Positions 6,007 to 11,518 of a stretch of 11,518 nucleotides of DNA are shown here, piece by piece. Source of the DNA: Planctomycetaceae bacterium TMED10 (GTDB lineage: Bacteria; Planctomycetota; Planctomycetia; Pirellulales; UBA7805); contig NHBP01000063.1 in the NCBI GenBank assembly GCA_002168195.1, positions 1 to 11,518 on the forward strand, read 5' to 3'. The notes beneath the pieces are model-generated. The model had not been told where the DNA came from. It saw only the letters and a list, made by a program, of their open reading frames with translations, and made no database searches. How positions within the stretch are numbered: position 1 is the stretch's first letter; each line of letters starts with the position of its first letter. Both the position numbers and the translations under genes were made by a program.

Positions 6007-6495
6007 ATGCTTTTGCGGTTAATACTGCTCTTCACGCTTATCCCGTTTCTGGAACTCTATCTTCTATTGGCAATTGCCGCGAGAACATCCGCGCAATTTA
6101 CCTTCGCCCTGGTTGTGGCAACTGGAATTTTAGGAGCCATACTTGCTCGTCAACAAGGTTTTCGCTGGCGGGAGAAGATGGCGGCACAATTACAGCAGGG
6201 CGAACTTCCCACCGATGGAATTTTGGATGGATTAATGATTTTTATCGCCGGAGCTTTGCTTCTCACCCCGGGAGTACTTACAGATCTTTTGGGATTTGCA
6301 CTTTTAATTTCACCGCTACGATCCCTATTCAAGGCGCGGATCCGCCAAAAAATAGCACAATCTTTTGAAGCGGGAGTTAAAAGCCACTATCAGTGGACAT
6401 CCGATCAAAGTTCAAAATCTGCGGATCGAGATAGAGTTATTGAAAGCTATGTGATTGAAAATCAGGAAAAGCCCGATAGCAAAGAAGATACGTAA
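6007..6495 (+). CDS. fxsA: FxsA-family membrane protein
   Basis: FxsA is a small inner-membrane protein, known in E. coli for relieving F-plasmid PifA exclusion of phage T7 when overproduced; its cellular role is otherwise unclear. This 162-residue protein shows the family pattern: an N-terminal helix with an acidic residue (LILLFTLIPFLELYLLL), a second helix (FALVVATGILGAILARQQG) ending in the conserved RxQG, then a third hydrophobic block with AGALLLTPGVLTDLLGFALLI and a cytoplasmic basic/polar tail. The tail (about residues 105-162) is longer than in E. coli FxsA and ends in VIESYVIE plus acidic residues, common in the wider family. GAGGGG (5990-5995) lies 11 nt before the ATG. It converges with the large minus-strand gene 53 nt downstream. 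Confidence 0.88.
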   Translation: MLLRLILLFTLIPFLELYLLLAIAARTSAQFTFALVVATGILGAILARQQGFRWREKMAAQLQQGELPTDGILDGLMIFIAGALLLTPGVLTDLLGFALLISPLRSLFKARIRQKIAQSFEAGVKSHYQWTSDQSSKSADRDRVIESYVIENQEKPDSKEDT

Positions 6496-6517
6496 GCGAA
6501 CTTCATTTTACTCGCTC

Positions 6518-6536
6518 TCGAAAAATATCGAAAAAT
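6518..6536 (+). repeat. TCGAAAAAT tandem pair between convergent genes
   Basis: TCGAAAAAT occurs at 6518-6526 and 6528-6536, 10 nt apart, inside the 53-bp gap between the stops of the fxsA-like gene and the minus-strand gene. No hairpin terminator for either strand was found in this gap. Confidence 0.4.
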
Positions 6537-6548
6537 GTAGTTGCGATC

Positions 6549-9137
6549 TTAGAGGCCCTGGGGATTTGCCAAAAAAAGCGGATTTTCCCGATCTGTTGAA
6601 CGCTCGTCATTGAGCAATTGGCGGACCGTCATATTTTTGATCCAAACATCTAGAGAACCCTCGAGCATGATGGAAATCGCAAATTTCCCATCAGGTGGAC
6701 TGCGTCGATAGAGGACACATTGATGCACTTGCGCACTTGGTTTTAAAGGTTGCCCCCGTTCTGATCCTTGACCGGAATCAAAGATCAAGACGTTATTTTT
6801 TTGCGACGTTGCAAGTGATTTAACAGTGACTTCGGCCTGAAATATGTAGGGTTGTCCTGCCGGGAGATGGAGTAAAGAACTTTCGATGACCAACGGCGAT
6901 GCGTTTCCTGTCCCTTTTTTCCGTTTAGACCAGAGGTGAATGGCTATCTCCTGCCCATTGGCATCACGAGTCACCTCAAACCCGTTGTCTGGCTGCATCG
7001 CGGATGCATTCGCAATGTTCCACGTGCCGGCAGCATCCGTAAAGTGATCGTTCAGGCTTCGCGCCAGCAGGTCATCCCCAAGCCTCGCCTCGGCCAAAAG
7101 TTCTGTCCAGGCAAGGGCCACGGGGAGTGTATCAAAACGCGCAAGGGCAACTTGCCGCGTTGGCGGGCCGAGGGTTGTCGCAAACCGATGCCAGATTTTC
7201 CATTGAACAGACCGCAAATATTGAGAGGCCTTGAGATCTTTTTCAAGTGTGTGGCTGTCTTGCGTATTTGATTTTGTGGACCATTTTTCCGAGGCGATTT
7301 CTCGCGTAATGCCCAATAAGAGATTCGGGTTCAATTCCGTAAACGGCCCTTTTTCCAGGTGATGACACGTAGCGCGATGAAGTCGCGTTTCTTCCTGCAA
7401 TAGCCAATGAAAGATTGCTTGCGCCTCATGCTTGATCGCGGCTATCTGCTTTGCAGTCTCACGGATTTGCGGTGCATGGCTCGTTAAAAGAATCGCTGAA
7501 TTCTGATCCGGGCCATGCGTCTCGACTTGAATACCACCAGCGACCCGTTCTCGATAAGCGGGTCGTATGTCAAATGGACGAATGAAAAAGGCGCGCGAAG
7601 TCGCAGGTGTATCGGGCACGGTCACTTTTTGCGAATCGGTAATGGGTCGAGAAATGTATGTCCCGTAGATACCAGAAGCTTTTGAAATCACGAGAGATCC
7701 ACGATGTTTCTTCAGTAATGTGATGCGGACATTGGGGCGACCACTATCAATTCTTTGCGTAGCCACCTTGCCGCAGAGATACGGCGTGAGCAATTCGATT
7801 TCCATGAGAACCAACCGGAGTGCTTTGCACCGTCTTCGGTTTGCCGCATTAGGATCGTTTAAAGGAGTTCGCGAGGCAAATATAAAATGCTGCCTACCTT
7901 CCGTTATTGCGCGAAACACTTGTTCCCGAATTTCGGAGTAGGACAGATCGACACGCGGTGCGGGCACAGAATCGAAGGCCGCATGCAATGGGAGTGGATA
8001 TTCCGAAATGGGAGAGATTTGCGTGAAAATGTTCTCCATCGCAGAAGAATCAACAGCCGAGGTCATTTGTGGTTGAAGGTTCTTCATGTTCATCAGTTGG
8101 ATTTCTGACAGGCCCTCGCCCCCGCTCGGTGGATACCAGATCAATGCATCTTTGGCCGGTGCCGCTGCGGCCGACCTTGAGAGTTGTCTTATTGCTTTCA
8201 AATCCGGTGAGAGCAACCAAAGCCCATGTTTTTGTGCTTCGAGAAGTTGCTGGGCGTTAGGTGATTGCGTGAGCAGAATACCATTGAATCCGATTTTTTT
8301 TAGAACAGCAAAGGGCTCCCCCTGGTATTGGATTGTTCTTGATATCGCCGGTCCGTCATGCTTGCGGAGTTGATTTTTATTAAGCTGCGAAGGGAGGCCC
8401 GATGATTCGGAACGATCAGCAACTAAGTGCTGTGAATCGCTTTGGCGTGTCACAAGACTGCGACTCGTCAGATCGTCGATGTAGGCCGTTATTTCACCGC
8501 GCCCGCCATGCAGATTGATCATAATCTGATCAATATAAGCCTCTCGAGCATCCACCTTACCCGGTTGACCGCTTTGTGCAATTCGTGCTTGCCGACGTAC
8601 TTTGTGCAGGATTTGATCAAGAAATACCTGTTGCCATCTTCCAACGTCTTGATACGTATTCCCATAAATTTTTAATGTTAAAGATTTTCCGGTTTCGGAA
8701 TCGATCGATCTGGGCAGAACGACGCGAGCTGCAAGTTGCAGTCCCGGACGGTCGGCACGAATCCAAAGTGCGAACGAAAGTTCTTCGATGACCGATGCCA
8801 TTTCAATGGCTGTTGCCGCGTATGCGAATGAACCCCCGGAAGAAACGAGGTGAAATTTTTCCGACCATAATCCGCTGTGTACAGGACTACGGACTCGGGA
8901 GTGGTCGAGGATTTGGATCGTCGAATCGGTATCTTTTACTTTCCAACTGGTTGTCGGGCCCTCAAAAGAGTTGACAGAAGTCGGAGCAGCCTGCACGCTT
9001 GAGACGATGTTTGTCCCCCACGGCTCCCAAAGTAGAGTCAGGAAAATTGCGACTCGAATGAACCGCTTCCCTCGGGCGCCCCCCAGAGGAGGTGCCAACT
9101 CGGCCGATCGGTCTGTTTTGTTGCAAGATAGCGACAT
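6549..9137 (-). CDS. Large exported multidomain protein with carbohydrate-binding-like folds
   Basis: I do not recognise a named gene. The 862-residue protein has an N-terminal basic stretch (RGKRFIR) and a hydrophobic segment (29-37) ending in QAAP (49-52), consistent with a signal peptide with a long n-region. Residues 55-228 look like a beta-rich carbohydrate-binding-type jelly roll (FEG start, ALWIRADRPGLQLAARVVLPR, YIDDL end). Residues 270-420 resemble a degenerate TIM-barrel glycosidase (FNGILLTQSPNAQQLLEAQKHGLWLLSPD, RQHFIFASRTPL). Residues 470-556 fit a beta sandwich (GGIQVETHG.DQNSAILLTSHAP). Residues 560-690 are helical, and 690-842 form a second jelly-roll-like part ending DVWIKNMTVRQL. 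No catalytic acid pair could be assigned. No earlier or better start is visible, and no Shine-Dalgarno sequence precedes the ATG. Confidence 0.72.
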   Translation of the reverse strand: MSLSCNKTDRSAELAPPLGGARGKRFIRVAIFLTLLWEPWGTNIVSSVQAAPTSVNSFEGPTTSWKVKDTDSTIQILDHSRVRSPVHSGLWSEKFHLVSSGGSFAYAATAIEMASVIEELSFALWIRADRPGLQLAARVVLPRSIDSETGKSLTLKIYGNTYQDVGRWQQVFLDQILHKVRRQARIAQSGQPGKVDAREAYIDQIMINLHGGRGEITAYIDDLTSRSLVTRQSDSQHLVADRSESSGLPSQLNKNQLRKHDGPAISRTIQYQGEPFAVLKKIGFNGILLTQSPNAQQLLEAQKHGLWLLSPDLKAIRQLSRSAAAAPAKDALIWYPPSGGEGLSEIQLMNMKNLQPQMTSAVDSSAMENIFTQISPISEYPLPLHAAFDSVPAPRVDLSYSEIREQVFRAITEGRQHFIFASRTPLNDPNAANRRRCKALRLVLMEIELLTPYLCGKVATQRIDSGRPNVRITLLKKHRGSLVISKASGIYGTYISRPITDSQKVTVPDTPATSRAFFIRPFDIRPAYRERVAGGIQVETHGPDQNSAILLTSHAPQIRETAKQIAAIKHEAQAIFHWLLQEETRLHRATCHHLEKGPFTELNPNLLLGITREIASEKWSTKSNTQDSHTLEKDLKASQYLRSVQWKIWHRFATTLGPPTRQVALARFDTLPVALAWTELLAEARLGDDLLARSLNDHFTDAAGTWNIANASAMQPDNGFEVTRDANGQEIAIHLWSKRKKGTGNASPLVIESSLLHLPAGQPYIFQAEVTVKSLATSQKNNVLIFDSGQGSERGQPLKPSAQVHQCVLYRRSPPDGKFAISIMLEGSLDVWIKNMTVRQLLNDERSTDRENPLFLANPQGL

Positions 9138-9240
9138 GCGCGTTTATGGAAACGATAGCGATGTGGCAAGAAAACCACATTTCACTCCCGGGCGGCAAAG
9201 GGTATCTAAAGTGCGCTTCTATCAGGATTTGCGACAATTA

Positions 9241-9267
9241 GCCACCCCAAAATCAACATTTGGTGGC
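9241..9267 (+). repeat. Inverted repeat in the divergent intergenic region
   Basis: GCCACC (9241-9246) is matched by GGTGGC (9262-9267), and the arms extend to CAAA and TTTG if a CC bulge is allowed on the left side. It lies about 105 nt before the minus-strand start and just upstream of the plus-strand promoter, so it could be an operator serving either gene. Confidence 0.4.
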
Positions 9268-9290
9268 GATCAGTGAACGGTGGACAAAAA

Positions 9291-9318
9291 TTGACAAAAT
9301 GCTTGCCAAGACTAGGCT
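9291..9318 (+). promoter_or_regulatory. Predicted promoter of the 96-residue protein gene
   Basis: A consensus -35, TTGACA (9291-9296), is followed after 16 nt by TAGGCT (9313-9318), which keeps the three most conserved -10 positions (T1, A2, T6). Transcription would start near 9325, giving a leader of about 87 nt. Confidence 0.55.
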
Positions 9319-9341
9319 TACGGCATTACGATGGGTAAGAC

Positions 9342-9391
9342 GCCAGACGGACTGGCACGAGTACTGCGGTAAGCAATAGGGTATTACCGCA
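9342..9391 (+). promoter_or_regulatory. Structured leader upstream of the 96-residue protein gene
   Basis: Two perfect stems follow the promoter: GCCAG (9342-9346) with CTGGC (9352-9356), loop of 5 nt; and TGCGGTAA (9365-9372) with TTACCGCA (9384-9391), loop of 11 nt. The second stem ends 5 nt before the GGAG ribosome site (9397-9400). GTAAG (9369-9373) can instead pair with CTTAC (9406-9410) immediately before the start codon, which suggests two exclusive states. Confidence 0.45.
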
Positions 9392-9411
9392 ATCCTGGAG
9401 AACGACTTACG

Positions 9412-9702
9412 ATGAATGATATACAACCTCTTGTTGCTGACGCTGACAAAGCCTCAGAAATGCCCGCCGATGTACGCCAACTTATGTCTGCGGTTTCAAA
9501 TCTTCCTGCTCAATATCGGGCAACACTCGAACCCGCATTGATGCGTGTTGCGGCGAGTACTAAGCGAAGACGTCGAATTCTTTCCCTCGTGCAGGATGCG
9601 CTGAGCCAACTAAGATTGGATATGAAATATTTGATGTTCGACCTTGAAGCAACGCGTCGTGAACGAGATACCTATCGCGAGCAACTGGAAGAACATTATT
9701 AA
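9412..9702 (+). CDS. Small conserved-looking basic/coiled-coil protein
   Basis: I cannot name this 96-residue protein. It has an acidic N-terminal third (MNDIQPLVADADKASEMPADV), a middle helix, and a basic patch (STKRRRR, 49-55). A long C-terminal helix follows, rich in Leu and charged residues (SLVQDALSQLRLDMKYLMFDLEATRRERD), that reads as a coiled coil. No signal peptide or membrane segment is present, so it is probably cytoplasmic; the basic patch could contact nucleic acid or membrane. From memory, short proteins with this RRRRIL-x-LVQ-x-AL tail recur in planctomycetes, but I could not check this. GGAG (9397-9400) lies 11 nt before the ATG. It has its own promoter and structured leader, and no gene follows closely. 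Confidence 0.8.
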   Translation: MNDIQPLVADADKASEMPADVRQLMSAVSNLPAQYRATLEPALMRVAASTKRRRRILSLVQDALSQLRLDMKYLMFDLEATRRERDTYREQLEEHY

Positions 9703-9729
9703 TGCAGCAGATTGTGCATCAGGTCGAGT

Positions 9730-9748
9730 TTGAGGCAATTGTCCTCAA
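9730..9748 (+). terminator. Hairpin after the 96-residue protein gene, no T run
   Basis: TTGAGG (9730-9735) pairs perfectly with CCTCAA (9743-9748) across a 7-nt loop, 27 nt after the stop codon. No T tract follows, so it may protect the 3' end rather than terminate. Confidence 0.3.
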
Positions 9749-10150
9749 GCAGGCCGGCGGGAGTAGGTTGGTATAAAGCAATGGGTTCCCTTTCCTTGTC
9801 TTAGAGGGGAATCAGACGTGGTGGATGTTGGCATTTTATCCTTGCTTCTTCGAGAGGTCTTTTCTTTGGGTCGAATGCAAATGTTGAGTGTGGGTAACGC
9901 AGAGCCATTGTTGTTTTATTCGCGCTCTGAGATTTTGTAGGATGTGGTTCTGATTCCGGGGCCATGCAGTTCAATTGAAATTTCTGAGCCACACGTTTGG
10001 TTTCCGCCTTGCGTCGGCGACTCAATTTTCAAAAAGTCTTTGCAGGTGTGAGTAAATTTAAAGATGAACAGAAAATCAAATAGTAGACGATTTATCTCGT
10101 TGATGAATCACTGTGATAATCTACGCCTAGCGTGCAAGAAGCTCTCTAAG
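9749..10150. other. Gene-poor gap before the kinase promoter
   Basis: No convincing gene is seen. The longest frames (minus strand 9801-10025, plus strand 10064-10267) have low-complexity, non-protein-like composition and no ribosome sites. The region contains an AT-rich stretch around 10040-10110 and scattered short stems such as GTTCCC/GGGAA near 9786-9815. A small RNA cannot be excluded. Confidence 0.4.
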
Positions 10151-10179
10151 TTGATCAAAATACGCCCTCAGTTTATGAT
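10151..10179 (+). promoter_or_regulatory. Predicted promoter of the kinase gene
   Basis: TTGATC (10151-10156) and TATGAT (10174-10179) are exactly 17 nt apart and match the sigma70 consensus at 4/6 and 5/6 positions. Transcription would begin near 10186, about 90 nt before the kinase start codon. Confidence 0.55.
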
Positions 10180-10184
10180 GGAGA

Positions 10185-10254
10185 CTTCGGGGTGTTGTCA
10201 TCGTCCGCCTGCACAATCCCACAGCGGGGGCAATGTGGTTGTGATCGGCCGAAG
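10185..10254 (+). promoter_or_regulatory. Structured leader upstream of the kinase gene
   Basis: CTTCGG (10185-10190) pairs with CCGAAG (10249-10254), closing a domain that holds an inner hairpin: CACAA (10212-10216) plus CCAC (10219-10222) with GTGG (10235-10238) plus TTGTG (10239-10243), leaving a 2-nt bulge. The outer stem begins almost at the predicted transcription start. No known riboswitch class was recognised. Confidence 0.4.
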
Positions 10255-10274
10255 CCCTCGCGGTTAATTTGCAT

Positions 10275-11518
10275 ATGTTAATTGATTCAGCAGAAAAACT
10301 CGCGCAAACTCTATTTGATCTCAAGCTTATTGATGATCGCCAGCTAAAAGATATTTGGGCAACGCTTGGCAGTCGCGGTGTATCTTTGGAGCAATTCTCC
10401 GAAGCACTATTGGGCCGCGAGTTTTTGACGGGCTATCAGTTGAATCGCGTGCTTCGCGGAGAGAAAAAAGGTTTCTTTTTTGGCGAGTATAAAATTCTTT
10501 ACCTTGTCGGTCGCGGTTCTTTTGCGCGTGTCTATCGAGCGGTACATCACGTCACGGGTGAAATTGTTGCCTTGAAAATCATGCGGCGAAGTTGCGCGAA
10601 GGATGCACAAAAGGTTGAAGATTTCCGTCGCGAAGGCACAATGGGCATGACGTTGCGGCACCCAAATATTGTTTCAATTTTTGAAATTCTCAGCCATGAA
10701 AATAGACATTTTTTGGTAATGGAGTTTATCGAGGGACGTAATTTACGGGAATTTATAAAAATTAGAGGGCGGTGTGAACCGGACGAAGCAATCCGATTAA
10801 TCAAAGACGTGGCGGCGGCTCTCGATTATGCGCAGCGCAAAGGAGTGACCCATCGCGATATCAAGTTAAGTAATGTGCTGGTGTCCGGGCGCGGCATCGC
10901 CAAGCTTGCTGATTTTGGTCTGGCAGGTGGATTGGATCAGGTCGACAACCTTACTGAGCAGGCGAATCCACGAACGATTGATTACGCAGCACTAGAGCGA
11001 TCCACGGGAGTCCGTCGAGATGATCCGCGGAGCGATATTTATTTTACAGGCTGCATGCTCTATCACTTGTTGAGTGGTCAAGCTCCCCTTTCGGATACCA
11101 GAAATCGGATAAACCGATTAAATAAAGAGCGTTTTACGAATGTTGAACCACTGCATCAAATCGCGTCTCAACTGCCGCGATCCATTTTGGATGTGGTGTC
11201 TAAAGCAATGGAAGTTGATCCAGAACGGCGCTATCAGTCTCCCAAAGAGTTACTCATTGCACTTGAGGCAGCCCAAAGAACCTTAATTGAACCGGATCCA
11301 AACCAATGGCAGCATCAGGATGATGATACGGTTATTGAGGAAGAAGAATCCCTCAGCGCACGTCGATCCAAGCCACAGCGCTCGGTGATGCTTATTGAAG
11401 CAGATCCCAAAATGCAAGATATGATGCGATCGCATCTGAAAAGTCGAGGCTTCCGAGTATTGATGACCGAGGATCCCCGTCGTGCTTTAGGGCGATTTAG
11501 TGAACAGGAGTTACCGGC
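10275..11518 (+). CDS. Ser/Thr protein kinase with C-terminal receiver-like domain (partial, 3' end cut)
   Basis: The frame stays open to the window end, giving 414 residues. Residues 1-67 form a helical N-terminal domain (LAQTLFDLKLIDDRQLKDIW). The Hanks-type kinase domain (about 72-345) is complete: glycine loop GRGSFARVY (79-87), ATP-anchoring Lys101 in VALK, catalytic HRDIKLSN (193-200) with Asp195 and Asn200, and DFG (213-215). The APE position reads ALE, keeping Glu241, and DPERRYQSPKEL closes the domain. An acidic linker (DDDTVIEEEE) follows. A receiver-like start, VMLIEADPKMQDMM (from 371), then LKSRGFRVLMTEDPRRAL, is cut by the window edge. No transmembrane segment is seen, so it is cytoplasmic so far. 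An in-frame TGA at 10242-10244 bounds the start. No clear Shine-Dalgarno precedes ATG 10275. Confidence 0.92.
   Translation, partial: MLIDSAEKLAQTLFDLKLIDDRQLKDIWATLGSRGVSLEQFSEALLGREFLTGYQLNRVLRGEKKGFFFGEYKILYLVGRGSFARVYRAVHHVTGEIVALKIMRRSCAKDAQKVEDFRREGTMGMTLRHPNIVSIFEILSHENRHFLVMEFIEGRNLREFIKIRGRCEPDEAIRLIKDVAAALDYAQRKGVTHRDIKLSNVLVSGRGIAKLADFGLAGGLDQVDNLTEQANPRTIDYAALERSTGVRRDDPRSDIYFTGCMLYHLLSGQAPLSDTRNRINRLNKERFTNVEPLHQIASQLPRSILDVVSKAMEVDPERRYQSPKELLIALEAAQRTLIEPDPNQWQHQDDDTVIEEEESLSARRSKPQRSVMLIEADPKMQDMMRSHLKSRGFRVLMTEDPRRALGRFSEQELP

Noticed and set aside
9801..10025. 74-codon minus-strand frame in the gene-poor gap
   Set aside because: Its composition is not protein-like and I see no ribosome site or promoter on that strand.
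10064..10267. 67-codon plus-strand frame just before the kinase
   Set aside because: It spans the predicted kinase promoter and structured leader and has no recognisable domain.

Overview
The window reads as chromosomal DNA of a planctomycete, most likely Pirellulales-like. The evidence is the kind of protein present: a Ser/Thr kinase fused to a receiver-like domain, a very large exported protein with carbohydrate-binding-like folds, a degenerate thioredoxin fold, a tandem Cys-rich YHS/TRASH-like protein, and an obgE-coaX-MnmE-like GTPase cluster. No similarity search was possible, so the lineage is inferred. No rRNA, tRNA, CRISPR array, insertion sequence or phage gene was recognised.

Layout. 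Bases 36-958 hold a two-gene unit: a DoxX-like membrane protein and a carboxymuconolactone-decarboxylase-like protein. Bases 1113-1550 encode a small exported protein with two CPxSG...FCCKNC metal-binding-like motifs. Bases 1626-2102 form a complete ribosomal protein unit: promoter, repeat-bearing leader, rpmA (L27) and a strong intrinsic terminator. No rplU lies next to it. Bases 2117-5104 form a compact cluster: obgE, coaX (ATGA overlap) and a shortened MnmE-like GTPase (GTG start, 22-nt gap). Bases 5311-5799 encode an exported thioredoxin-fold protein without its cysteines, and 6007-6495 an FxsA-like membrane protein. On the minus strand, 6549-9137 encodes an 862-residue exported multidomain protein that converges on fxsA. 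A divergent region (9138-9411) leads into a 96-residue basic/coiled-coil protein with a structured leader. After about 450 bases without a convincing gene, a promoter and structured leader precede the kinase gene, which runs off the window end.

How the genes relate. L27, Obg and MnmE-type GTPases all belong to ribosome or tRNA biology, and CoaX starts coenzyme A synthesis, so 1626-5104 is a housekeeping block. The terminator sits only 14 nt before obgE, so obgE probably depends on read-through or on a promoter hidden in the unit. Elsewhere the genes look like independent transcription units for envelope, extracellular and signalling functions.

Most of the window is ordinary. The points that deserve a second look are the altered guanine-specificity motif of Obg (TKIE for NKxD), the MnmE-like GTPase without the C-terminal Cys motif, the terminator/antiterminator-like structure before obgE, the switch-like leader before the 96-residue gene, and the kinase-receiver fusion with an altered acidic pocket. 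I do not see a clear new defence or mobile system. Several starts were moved from the longest possible reading to one supported by a ribosome binding site or a signal peptide; each entry says why.
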